Positions 8,678 through 17,674 are shown, numbered from the stretch's first letter. The stretch is DNA of 45,953 nt from a bacterium (GCA_023246225.1 JAHFIV010000004.1:1-45953); one strand, 5' to 3'. Notes: generated by a model from the sequence alone, not told the origin. A program made the numbers and translations.

Positions 8678-10066
8678 ATGATAGTCATGAAATTCGGTGG
8701 AAGTTCAGTGGGAACCGCGGACGCGATGTCGAAAGTTGCGAATATTGTGGCGCGACACCACCATGTGCAGCCGATACTTGTGGTGTCTGCGCTGCAAGGA
8801 GTGACCGATGCGTTGCTCGCGCTCGCCGAGGCGGCAAAAAACGGTGACGATGTTCGCGAGAGTTTGATCGTGCTCAGAAAAAAACATCAGGAGATCGCAG
8901 ATGTGTTCGAAGAAAACGATGTATGCGACGGACTTTTCACTGAACTCGAAAAAGTACTTGCAGAGGTTGCGGCGCACAAACAACTTTCCACGCGAGAGCA
9001 AGATTTGATTGTGTCGTTCGGCGAACGTCTCTCTGCACCGCTCGTCGCGGCGGCACTACGAGGCAGCGGCATCGATGCGGTTGCGGTAGACGCGCGGACA
9101 CTTATTGTTACCGATGATCATTTTACTTCTGCGAGTGTTGCTTTCGATGCAACGAATGAGAAAATCATAGCGACACTGGCGCCGATTATTGCGCGCGGTG
9201 TGGTTCCGGTGATTACGGGGTTCATCGGTGCAACAGCAACAGGAGATACAACGACGCTCGGTCGCGGTGGTTCTGATTACAGCGTGTCGATCATCGCTGC
9301 GGCGCTTGAGGCGAAAGAAATTTGGATTTGGAAAGAAGTCGACGGGATCATGACCGCAGATCCGCGCGTTGTTGCTGAAGCAGCGTTACTTTCTGCGATC
9401 AGTTACGACGAAGCGGCGGAGATGTCGTACTTCGGCGCGAAGGTGCTGCATCCGAAAACGATGATCCCTGCAGTGAGCGCAGGAATTCCGATTCGCATGC
9501 GCAACACGTTCAAGCCAGACGCGCCGGGAACGGTGATCGGTACACGAGCAACACCTTCTCCTTTCGGTGTGAAAGTGACCACTGCTATCAAAAAACTTTC
9601 CATGGTGACCGTAGAAGGAAAAGGGATGATCGGTATGGCGGGATTTGCTGCGCGCGTGCTCGCGGTCGCGGGAAAATTGCGTGTGAACATCGTGATGTTC
9701 AGTCAGTCGTCATCAGAACAAAATATTTGTCTCGTTGTTGAATCGGCGGGGAGTCGCGCGTTCACCCAAGCGCTCGAACAAGAGCTCTCTTTAGAAGTGG
9801 GGATGCAACTCATCGATCACATCACTGAGCAAGACGATGTCGCTGCGGTTGCGATCGTCGGTGAGGAGATGCGCGGAAAAATCGGTGTTGCAGGAAAATT
9901 ATTTACCGCGGTCGCAGATGCAGGAGTGAACGTTCTTGCGATCGCGCAAGGTTCATCGGAGCGCAACATTTCTTTTATCGTCCATGGTGCTGATGCAGAT
10001 CGCGTCGTCCGTGCGGTGCACGCAGCGTTCCGTCTTCATGAACTGTTCCATAAAATACAAGTATGA
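8678..10066 (+). CDS. lysC: Aspartate kinase
   Basis: MKFGGSSVGTADAM; GRGGSDYSVSIIAAAL; C-terminal ACT-type regions. Confidence 0.95.
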   Translation: MIVMKFGGSSVGTADAMSKVANIVARHHHVQPILVVSALQGVTDALLALAEAAKNGDDVRESLIVLRKKHQEIADVFEENDVCDGLFTELEKVLAEVAAHKQLSTREQDLIVSFGERLSAPLVAAALRGSGIDAVAVDARTLIVTDDHFTSASVAFDATNEKIIATLAPIIARGVVPVITGFIGATATGDTTTLGRGGSDYSVSIIAAALEAKEIWIWKEVDGIMTADPRVVAEAALLSAISYDEAAEMSYFGAKVLHPKTMIPAVSAGIPIRMRNTFKPDAPGTVIGTRATPSPFGVKVTTAIKKLSMVTVEGKGMIGMAGFAARVLAVAGKLRVNIVMFSQSSSEQNICLVVESAGSRAFTQALEQELSLEVGMQLIDHITEQDDVAAVAIVGEEMRGKIGVAGKLFTAVADAGVNVLAIAQGSSERNISFIVHGADADRVVRAVHAAFRLHELFHKIQV

Positions 10067-11157
10067 TTTCTGTAGTGATTCTCGGAAAAGGGACCGTCGG
10101 TCGCGCGTTCATCCGTCAAATCGCAGATATACGCGCGCCGCTTTTAGAACGTGGTATCGATCTGCGTGTGCACGGTATCGTGGGAAAAACGAATTTTCTT
10201 TTTTGTGCGGAAGGGATCGATGAGGAATGTTTGCGTGATGTTGCGGATGGGCGCGGAGAGTTTGTGGCGCGAGACGAGGTGCAGGACGCAGCTGATGTCA
10301 CTGAAGCAGTGAGGGGAATCCACGCGGACCACCACCTCATCGTCGATCTCACCGCCGAACCGAACATCGCTGCGCATACGACATGGATCCGCGCAGGATG
10401 GCATGTCGTGACGGCGAACAAACATCCGCTCGTCGCTTCTTTTAGAGAGTATGACGCACTGATGACGCATGCGCGACGCGGCGGTGATCGCATGTATCGT
10501 TACAGCACCACCGTCGGTGCGGGACTTCCGATCATCAGCACGCTCCAGTCGATGGTCGGTGCAGGAGATGAGGTTCTTGAAATTCGCGCGGCGGTTTCAG
10601 GAACACTCGGATTCATTTTTTCTGCATGCGAAGAGGGGATGACGTTTGCAGACGCGGTTCGTGAAGCGAAAGAACGCGGTTACAGTGAGCCCGATCCACG
10701 TGAAGATCTTTCTGGAAAAGACGTTGCGCGCAAAGCGTTGATCATGGCGCGCGTTCTTGGGTCGCGCGCAGAATTCGACGACATGACGATCGAGTCGCTC
10801 GTCCCCGAAAGTTTGGAACGCGGCACGGTCGAGGATTTTTTTGCCGCACTACCCGACGCGTCGCGTCACATCGATGATCGATTCCGCGCACTGCGCGAAC
10901 GAGGCCGCACGTTGCGCTATCTCCTTACCGTCACGCCAGAATCGGTGCGCGTCGGTGTTGAAGAGGTCGAAAAAGAAAGCGATTTCGGTCGGTTGCACGG
11001 TCCAGAAAACATGTTCGTCGTGCGCAGTCGTCATTATGCGACCGTGCCGCTCGTCATTCGTGGGCCTGGCGCCGGCGCTGAGGTCACGGCAGCACGCGTG
11101 CTCGCAGACCTGCTCCATGTCGCGATGCAATCTACATTTACCCACGCACAAGTATGA
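10063..11157 (+). CDS. hom: Homoserine dehydrogenase
   Basis: ILGKGTVGRAF, VVTANKHPLV, GAGLPIISTLQ, EPDPREDLSGKDVARKALIMAR; ATGA overlap with lysC. Confidence 0.93.
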   Translation: MISVVILGKGTVGRAFIRQIADIRAPLLERGIDLRVHGIVGKTNFLFCAEGIDEECLRDVADGRGEFVARDEVQDAADVTEAVRGIHADHHLIVDLTAEPNIAAHTTWIRAGWHVVTANKHPLVASFREYDALMTHARRGGDRMYRYSTTVGAGLPIISTLQSMVGAGDEVLEIRAAVSGTLGFIFSACEEGMTFADAVREAKERGYSEPDPREDLSGKDVARKALIMARVLGSRAEFDDMTIESLVPESLERGTVEDFFAALPDASRHIDDRFRALRERGRTLRYLLTVTPESVRVGVEEVEKESDFGRLHGPENMFVVRSRHYATVPLVIRGPGAGAEVTAARVLADLLHVAMQSTFTHAQV

Positions 11158-12209
11158 ACAAAAAAATGTATAAAGTCGGTGTACTCGGTGCGACCGGTAT
11201 GGTCGGTCAGCGAATGATCGCGCTTCTTGATAACCATCCGTGGTTTACCGTGACCGCGCTCGCCGCTTCTGAACAATCCGCAGGAAAAAGTTACGCGGAC
11301 GCTGCGACATGGCAACTCGACACACCTGTACCTTCATGGGCTGCGAGCATGATCGTGCAAAAATCTGCACCACCGCTCGATTGCGATTTCGTTCTCTCAG
11401 GACTCGACAACGCGGTCGCAGGAGAGATCGAAGAACAGTTCGCTGCGGCGGGATATCCGGTGATTTCGAACGCAAAAAATCATCGCATGGCAGCAGATGT
11501 GCCGCTCCTGATTCCCGAAGTGAACGCAGCGCATCTTGATGTGATCGATCGTCAACGAAAAAATCGCGGTTGGAACAAAGGGTTCATCGTGACGAATCCG
11601 AACTGTTCGACGATCGGACTGGTGTGCGCGCTCAAACCGCTCCAAGAAGCGTTCGGTATCACGAAAGTGCTGGTCACGACGATGCAAGCGATCTCTGGTG
11701 CGGGGTATCCGGGCGTGGCATCGCTCGACATTCTCGACAACGTCGTGCCGTTTATAAAAGGTGAAGAAGAAAAGGTGGAGACGGAGACGCGGAAATTACT
11801 CGGTGGGTTTGATGGAGAGCGGTTTATTGATGCAGAGATCGCGGTGAGTGCGCAGTGCAATCGCGTGCATGTGCGTGACGGACATCTCGAATGCGTTTCT
11901 GTGGAATTTTCGGAACAAGCGGAACCTGAAGCGGTCATTCGTGCGTGGCGATCGTTCGCGCCAGAGACAACGAAGCTCGGTCTCCCGAGCATCCCCGATC
12001 CTTTCATTATATATAAGGAAGAGGAGAATCGTCCGCAGCCACGTCGCGATCGCGATGCGGGGTGGGGGATGGCGGTGACCGTCGGGCGGCTGCGTCGGTG
12101 TCCGATTCTGCACTACAAATTTGTAGTGCTCTCGCACAACACCATCCGCGGCGCAGCGGGCGCAGCGATCGCCGATGCGGAGCTCTTGGCCGCGAAGGGG
12201 TTGTTATAA
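11154..12209 (+). CDS. asd: Aspartate-semialdehyde dehydrogenase
   Basis: GVLGATGMVGQRM, IVTNPNCSTIGL, QAISGAGYPGV, CNRVHVRDGH; ATGA overlap with hom. Confidence 0.93.
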   Translation: MNKKMYKVGVLGATGMVGQRMIALLDNHPWFTVTALAASEQSAGKSYADAATWQLDTPVPSWAASMIVQKSAPPLDCDFVLSGLDNAVAGEIEEQFAAAGYPVISNAKNHRMAADVPLLIPEVNAAHLDVIDRQRKNRGWNKGFIVTNPNCSTIGLVCALKPLQEAFGITKVLVTTMQAISGAGYPGVASLDILDNVVPFIKGEEEKVETETRKLLGGFDGERFIDAEIAVSAQCNRVHVRDGHLECVSVEFSEQAEPEAVIRAWRSFAPETTKLGLPSIPDPFIIYKEEENRPQPRRDRDAGWGMAVTVGRLRRCPILHYKFVVLSHNTIRGAAGAAIADAELLAAKGLL

Positions 12210-12210
12210 A

Positions 12211-12243
12211 AAATCGTCCCGCAGTACTGCGGGACGACGCGGA
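12211..12243. terminator. Terminator after asd
   Basis: cgtcccgcagtactgcgggacg palindrome. Confidence 0.65.
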
Positions 12244-12247
12244 AGCA

Positions 12248-12523
12248 TTACGTGCGGCGTGGTCGTTTCAGCGGAACGATCGGACCGGTCTCCTGCACGT
12301 CGAGCTCGATCCCTTCGGCCGTTGCTTTTTTCCTGAATTCCTCGATCTTCGCTGCGATTCGAGGAGTGATCTTCAGAGGACGAAGAGCGAGCCTCGGTTT
12401 GCCACCCGCTTTTTCCGGAGCGCCGACGCCGGTCGCGGTGTTCGGGAGCTCGCGCACGATCCAGTTGCGGTGACGCGCTCTGAAATCTTTGATTTTCTCG
12501 ATATGGTCGTTGTCGTCGGACAA
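12248..12523 (-). CDS. Hypothetical protein
   Basis: 91-aa ORF bounded by terminator-like palindromes. Confidence 0.45.
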   Translation of the reverse strand: MSDDNDHIEKIKDFRARHRNWIVRELPNTATGVGAPEKAGGKPRLALRPLKITPRIAAKIEEFRKKATAEGIELDVQETGPIVPLKRPRRT

Positions 12524-12639
12524 GTCCGATCCTTTTGTGAGAAAACGTTCACCGTTGGTGAAGCAGTACTTTTATATCATGCGTCTCGCAATAAAAAAAG
12601 AGGGCCGCAGTGTGCGGCCCTCGAGTGATGAGTGATTGG

Positions 12640-13371
12640 TCAGCCGCGAGGCCAGATCGTGGCGAGCACGTCGGGGATGCGGCGCATCATCCGTTCGCGG
12701 GCGTTGCCCAAGAAGGCGGCGATGAACACGGGGTCGTTCAGGTTCGCATCGGATGCGATGATGCGTGCCTCGTCGACGTTCGGGAACTCGCGCTCGATCG
12801 CACTCTTGGTCTCGGTGACGAGCGTCTGCTCGTCGATGAGGCTTGCGATGAATCTCATCAGCTGTGCGCGGTGGGCGGTGGGGTCGGTCGTGCGTCGGCG
12901 GAACGCACAGCGCTGACTATCGTCCAGACCCGCGAGCGTCATGTCGTGGTCACGCACGAACATCGCGAGCATGTCCACCTCCGTTGCGAGCTCGTCGGCC
13001 GGCTCGATGCAGTACCGCGCGACCTGGGGAGTCCAGGCGCGTGCGAAGCTGAGCATCGACGCGCGCTCGGCGCGTAGATCGTGGTTGTGCGTCCAGCTCT
13101 TGTTTCCCCAGAACACCAGGGAGGCGACGAGCGGGGCGAGGATGATCTCGGCGTCGGTCGCGGTGAGCGACGGACCGTCGACCCCAGGCTTCTTGTTGGT
13201 CGCAATCACTGCGACAGCGTTCGTGAATGCGGCGCGCGCCGCCTTGATCGTCGAGACGACTTCGGGCTTCTGTTCGACGCCGCGCGGGGTGCGGAGCGCT
13301 AAGCACTCGGTGAGCCGCCAGTCGATGACCTTCGAGAGCAGGTCGCGTCCCAGTCCAGTTCGCATGTTCAT
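12640..13371 (-). CDS. Hypothetical protein
   Basis: 243-aa ORF, RBS-like gaaagga upstream of ATG 13371. Confidence 0.6.
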   Translation of the reverse strand: MNMRTGLGRDLLSKVIDWRLTECLALRTPRGVEQKPEVVSTIKAARAAFTNAVAVIATNKKPGVDGPSLTATDAEIILAPLVASLVFWGNKSWTHNHDLRAERASMLSFARAWTPQVARYCIEPADELATEVDMLAMFVRDHDMTLAGLDDSQRCAFRRRTTDPTAHRAQLMRFIASLIDEQTLVTETKSAIEREFPNVDEARIIASDANLNDPVFIAAFLGNARERMMRRIPDVLATIWPRG

Positions 13372-13412
13372 TGTCGATCCTTTCGTTGGTGCCTTGTTGG
13401 CGTGCTATCCTA

Positions 13413-13573
13413 AGAGTCTAGTTCAAGAATCCTTCTCGTCCGTATGATCAAAAATAGTGGCCTAGAATTGCAAAACGCTTGTTGCGATACTCCCAGTATC
13501 GCGCCGCACGTTTTGCAATTCTATTCTCACAATTTTTGCCATACGGTCAGAGAATTATTTTGAACTAGACTCT
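13413..13573. repeat. 161-nt interrupted inverted repeat (long hairpin) directly upstream of thrB
   Basis: Nested arms 13413-13426/13560-13573, 13440-13446/13540-13546, 13449-13455/13532-13538, 13463-13477/13509-13523, 13484-13491/13495-13502. Confidence 0.9.
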
Positions 13574-13584
13574 ATCATATCTTT

Positions 13585-14520
13585 ATGCGCTCGTCAATGT
13601 TCGCTGCAGCATCGGCTCCCGCAACCGTCGCAAACGTCGGTCCGGGTTTTGATGTGTTTGGGTTTGCGCTCGAGGGACCTTGCGATCATGTGCAGGTGCG
13701 ACGTGTTTCCACACCCGGTGTGCGACTTGTCGGTGCGGTTGATCCGACGTTACCGCGCGTGGTCACGAAAAATGTTGCGACAGCGGTCGCGCTTCGGATG
13801 CTCCGTGCGGTGAACGCGCGATTCGGTGTTGAAGTCACGCTCACAAAAGGTCTTCCGCTCGGCAGCGGACTCGGCTCGTCATCTGCATCGGCAGTCGCTG
13901 CTACAGTTGCGATGCATCGCTTGCTCGGCGAACGATTCACCGACGATGAACTGCTCGACTTCGCGCGGTTCGGCGAAAAAGTTGCGTGCGGTGCGGCGCA
14001 TGCAGACAACGTTGCGCCGGCGCTTTTCGGTGGGTTTACTTTGGTGCGCGGAGGATCTCCTGTGGAAATTATTCGCATCGATGTTCCAAAAAATTGGCGC
14101 GTTGTCGTTGTGCATCCGCACCTCGAACTTCCTACAAAAAAAGCGCGCGCTGCGCTTCCTCTCTCCGTCGCACTGAGAACGATGACTGCAAACGTCGCAA
14201 ACGCCGCGTCGCTCATCGCCGCATTGTACAAAAAAGATCTCGCGCTTTTTGGTCGCGCACTCATGGGTGATGCGATCGTGACGCCGGTGCGCAAACGATT
14301 GATTCCCGGATGTGACGTGGCGATGCGTGCAGCGATCCAGGCTGGCGCTGCGGGAGTGTCTATCTCTGGCGCCGGTCCTTCAATTTTTGCATTGACTGAT
14401 TCCGATGCACATGCAAAGCTCGTCGCACGGAGAATCGCTGCGGTGTGGCGTCGACATGGCATAAAAACCGATGTTTTTGTGAGTCGTATCGGCGCACGCG
14501 GCGCACTTCAGAGGAGGTAA
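13585..14520 (+). CDS. thrB: Homoserine kinase (GHMP family)
   Basis: ANVGPGFDVFGFAL, LPLGSGLGSSSASAVA, GVSISGAGPSIFAL. Confidence 0.92.
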   Translation: MRSSMFAAASAPATVANVGPGFDVFGFALEGPCDHVQVRRVSTPGVRLVGAVDPTLPRVVTKNVATAVALRMLRAVNARFGVEVTLTKGLPLGSGLGSSSASAVAATVAMHRLLGERFTDDELLDFARFGEKVACGAAHADNVAPALFGGFTLVRGGSPVEIIRIDVPKNWRVVVVHPHLELPTKKARAALPLSVALRTMTANVANAASLIAALYKKDLALFGRALMGDAIVTPVRKRLIPGCDVAMRAAIQAGAAGVSISGAGPSIFALTDSDAHAKLVARRIAAVWRRHGIKTDVFVSRIGARGALQRR

Positions 14521-14522
14521 CG

Positions 14523-15830
14523 ATGGAAACGGAATCGCATCTTTCCTGTGTTCGTTGCAATCAAAAGTATCCGCTCGCTGCGGGCGGTGTGAAGTTCACC
14601 TGCGACTGCGGGGGACTTCTCGATGTCGTTCATGATTTTTCGGTGCTGCCGATACAGGACGAGCGGATTTTGAAATCGGTTTTTATGCAGCGGCGCTGGT
14701 TTCAGGATACGCGCGGCGATAAAAGCGGCGTGTGGCGATTTCGCGAGTTGGTTCTTCCTGGACTGAAGGATCACGAGTTCGTCACGCGCGGCGAAGGGAA
14801 CACGCGTTTGTACGGCCCTGATCTTTTCACGAGGACGAACCGTTACATCGGCGGACCGCACGTGTACTGTAAACACGAAGGCGAAAACCCGACTGGATCG
14901 TTCAAAGATCGCGGCATGACCGCAGCGATTACGTACGCGAAGCGTAGTGCAGGCCGTATCGTCGCGTGCGCATCGACGGGAAACACCGCAGCCTCCGTTG
15001 CGTCGTATGCTGCGCTCACCGGAATGCCGGCGGTGATCCTCATCCCCGAAAAAGGTGTTGCGATCGGAAAAGTTTCGCAGTCACTCGCGTACGGCGCGAA
15101 GACGGTGAAAGTGCGCGGTGATTTCGATGCAGCGCTCGCACTGCTTCTTGCAGCGAGCGAACAGATCCCTGGACTTCGCATTCTGAATTCCGTGAACCCA
15201 TTCCGACTCGAGGGACAAAAAACGATCGTGTGGGAAGCGTTCGAGCAACTCGCGTGGAACGCGCCGGATTGGATCGTTGTCGCTGCGGGAAATCTCGGCA
15301 ACGGTTCCGCGTTCGGCAAAGCGATCAGCGAGGCACGTGCACTCGGGTTGATCACGAAGACGCCGCGCATCGCAATGGTGCAAGCGGCGGGCGCAAATCC
15401 GTTTTGGGGAGCGTCGCAGAACGGATGGAGAAAGTGTGTCGTGCGCGCAGACACGATCGCGAGCGCGATCAAAATCGGTGACCCGGTCAATTACGACAAA
15501 GCGGTTCGTGCGATTACGAGTACCGATGGAGTGGTCGTGCAGGTGACCGACCAGGAGATTATGGACGCAAAAGCTGTACTCGATTCCGACGGTGTCGGTG
15601 CAGAACCGTCATCGTGCGCAGCGATTGCAGGACTCAAAAAGATGGTTGATGTCGGTGTTGCGAAGTGGAATCAGACCGTGCTCGTGGTGCTCACGGGACA
15701 CATGCTCAAAGATCCCGACGCGACGGTCGGGTACCACTCATCCTCGTTACCGAATCTCGCGTGCTCGCGCGCGAATGCGCCGGTGACGATCGATCCGACC
15801 GTCGAGGCGTTCAAAAAAATCATCACATAA
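14523..15830 (+). CDS. thrC: Threonine synthase
   Basis: CVRCNQKYPL zinc-ribbon-like N-term; GEGNTRLY; EGENPTGSFKDRGM PLP lysine motif; ACASTGNTAASVASYAA; ATG after gaggagg. Confidence 0.93.
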   Translation: METESHLSCVRCNQKYPLAAGGVKFTCDCGGLLDVVHDFSVLPIQDERILKSVFMQRRWFQDTRGDKSGVWRFRELVLPGLKDHEFVTRGEGNTRLYGPDLFTRTNRYIGGPHVYCKHEGENPTGSFKDRGMTAAITYAKRSAGRIVACASTGNTAASVASYAALTGMPAVILIPEKGVAIGKVSQSLAYGAKTVKVRGDFDAALALLLAASEQIPGLRILNSVNPFRLEGQKTIVWEAFEQLAWNAPDWIVVAAGNLGNGSAFGKAISEARALGLITKTPRIAMVQAAGANPFWGASQNGWRKCVVRADTIASAIKIGDPVNYDKAVRAITSTDGVVVQVTDQEIMDAKAVLDSDGVGAEPSSCAAIAGLKKMVDVGVAKWNQTVLVVLTGHMLKDPDATVGYHSSSLPNLACSRANAPVTIDPTVEAFKKIIT

Positions 15831-15831
15831 A

Positions 15832-15862
15832 AAATGCCCTCGACGATTGTCGAGGGTTTTTA
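15832..15862. terminator. Terminator between convergent genes
   Basis: atgccctcgacgattgtcgagggttttta. Confidence 0.7.
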
Positions 15863-16321
15863 TTGCTCGCGTTTTCGTGGTGCGAGGCGGTCACTGATCA
15901 GATAGTGCAGTCGCGTCGCCTGCGTACGCGACATGTACTGCATCATCATTTTTTCGAGTCGTTGTACCTCAGCTTCCTCTGCCTTGTAGGCCTTTTTACT
16001 CGCATCGTATCGATCACCGATGATGATGTGGAGACATTCGTGAACGACGGTAGACAAAACGTCTTCACGGAAGTCGACGTAGATTATTTGACGTTCGTCA
16101 TCGACAGTGCCGACGTATCCATCGGAATCAAGTCCGAGCTTTGCACAAAGTGCGACATTGCCGTTCATGCGACAATAGCGCACCTGCCACTCGTCATCTC
16201 TTAGGATTTTGTAGACGCGGTGCATGAGCCGGTAGTGTAGCCGTTGCTCACTCTTGTTTTTGATGAACGGTGGCGCGCTTTGCGAATCCTCAGAAGAAAC
16301 GTGACAACCCGGTGTTCTCAT
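15860..16321 (-). CDS. Putative small zinc metallopeptidase-like protein
   Basis: STVVHECLHIIIGDRYD HExxH motif with downstream acidic helix AEEAEVQRLE. Confidence 0.5.
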   Translation of the reverse strand: MRTPGCHVSSEDSQSAPPFIKNKSEQRLHYRLMHRVYKILRDDEWQVRYCRMNGNVALCAKLGLDSDGYVGTVDDERQIIYVDFREDVLSTVVHECLHIIIGDRYDASKKAYKAEEAEVQRLEKMMMQYMSRTQATRLHYLISDRLAPRKREQ

Positions 16322-16443
16322 CTTCGCTCCTTTTGAGGAAAAAGAACTTGTAACTATAGTCGCAGACTACAGTCTTCCACGCAACTCTTCTTCTCGTCGT
16401 AGCACTTGCAGCAGCGTTTGGCACTGGTATACTATAAAAATCT

Positions 16444-16761
16444 ATGGCTGAAACGTGCACGGTGAATGCAGAGACAGCGCGGTTGTATTTGAAAGACGTT
16501 GATCCTCCATGGCAAGGCTTTTGGTTTCATATGCATTTAGTTGCGATGAATCTCGCGCAGTTCGCGGACGGTCTCGAGCAGATCAGCGACGAAGTGTTCG
16601 CCTATCATCTCGGTGGTCAAAAGAACGATCTTGCACGATGGGTGCAAGAGGTGATCGGTGACGCAGAACTCGCTGTGGCGTTAAAAAATGTACAAAATAA
16701 AGAAGAAGCGACGAGAGTAACACGCGACCGAGTAAACGAACTCAAAAAAGCGGTAGTATAA
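16444..16761 (+). CDS. Small hypothetical protein, DUF5752-like
   Basis: ISDEVFAYHLGGQKNDLARWVQEVIGDAELAVAL. Confidence 0.5.
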   Translation: MAETCTVNAETARLYLKDVDPPWQGFWFHMHLVAMNLAQFADGLEQISDEVFAYHLGGQKNDLARWVQEVIGDAELAVALKNVQNKEEATRVTRDRVNELKKAVV

Positions 16762-16776
16762 TATACTTATTTTTTT

Positions 16777-16950
16777 ATGGCAGACGAAGACGTTGTGGCG
16801 ATAGCGTGTACGGTGTGCGAACACGAACACGAAGAGGACGGCACTTGTAAATGTGGATGCGAAGTCGAACAACAAATGGAGCAGCTCTGCTGGAGTTGCG
16901 CGCACCCGGAACATTATGACCGGGAGTGTAAATGTGGTTGTCCCGGATAA
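16777..16950 (+). CDS. 57-aa Cys-rich, probably zinc-binding protein
   Basis: MADEDVVAIACTVCEHEHEEDGTCKCGCEVEQQMEQLCWSCAHPEHYDRECKCGCPG*; two similar 18-aa CxxC...CKCGC units; absent from supplied ORF track. Confidence 0.75.
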   Translation: MADEDVVAIACTVCEHEHEEDGTCKCGCEVEQQMEQLCWSCAHPEHYDRECKCGCPG

Positions 16951-16951
16951 T

Positions 16952-17527
16952 ATGCGCAATGAACTCGTTCTCGATATCGAAACCGCAAATAGTTTTGCTG
17001 ACGTAGGAAAATATGACCCGTCGCTTTTAAAAGTTTCGCTTGTCGGTGTGTACTCATACGCGACCGACAAGTACGAATCGTTTCTTGAGCCGGATCTGCC
17101 GAAGTTGTGGCGCATGGTTGAGTCTGCCGATCGCGTGATCGGGTACAACATCATCGGTTTTGATTGGCCGTGTCTCAATTCGTATTACCCAGGTGATTTG
17201 CTGAAGCTCCCGACCCTCGATTTGCTGGTTGAAATTGAAAAGTCGTTAGGGTTTCGTATCAAGCTGGATGATGTTGCGCACGGTTCGCTCGGTGTAGGAA
17301 AATCGGGGAACGGTTTACAGGCGATCGAGTTTTTTCGACGCGGAGAGATTGATAAGTTGCGTGAATATTGTTTGCAGGATGTGAAGGTTACCAAAGAAGT
17401 GTACGAGTTCGGTCTCGCGAATAATCTGGTGAAGTATAAGGACCGTATGGATCGGCTGATTCCGGTGTCGGTGAACTTTGCAATGAAAGATGAAAAGAAA
17501 CCGGTGTCGATGACGCTGCCGCTGTAG
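16952..17527 (+). CDS. DEDD-type 3'-5' exonuclease / RNase H-like (YprB-like) protein
   Basis: LVLDIETA, VIGYNIIGFDWPCL, YCLQDVKVTKEVYEF motifs. Confidence 0.7.
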   Translation: MRNELVLDIETANSFADVGKYDPSLLKVSLVGVYSYATDKYESFLEPDLPKLWRMVESADRVIGYNIIGFDWPCLNSYYPGDLLKLPTLDLLVEIEKSLGFRIKLDDVAHGSLGVGKSGNGLQAIEFFRRGEIDKLREYCLQDVKVTKEVYEFGLANNLVKYKDRMDRLIPVSVNFAMKDEKKPVSMTLPL

Positions 17528-17628
17528 TTGGGATGAGTAAAGCCGTCCCGCACTTCGTGAAGAGTGGGGCGGTTTTATAATTTTCTCTTTATTGAGGGCT
17601 TTTTTTGTGTCGTTTTTTGTGCGTGGAG

Positions 17629-17637
17629 TTTTCCACA
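17629..17637 (+). promoter_or_regulatory. DnaA box variant TTTTCCACA
   Basis: Fits the TTWTNCACA consensus. Confidence 0.35.
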
Positions 17638-17641
17638 GGTA

Positions 17642-17657
17642 CCACAAGATATTGTGG
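17642..17657. promoter_or_regulatory. NrdR box 1
   Basis: CCACAAGATATTGTGG; core matches CACWAKATATWGTG. Confidence 0.65.
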
Positions 17658-17674
17658 TATAGTTCATTCAACAG

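Noticed and set aside
13444-13563. ORF MIKNSGLELQNACCDTPSIAPHVLQFYSHNFCHTVRELF* as a second leader peptide before thrB
   Set aside because: No enrichment for Thr/Ile codons, no RBS; it only reads through the palindromic hairpin.
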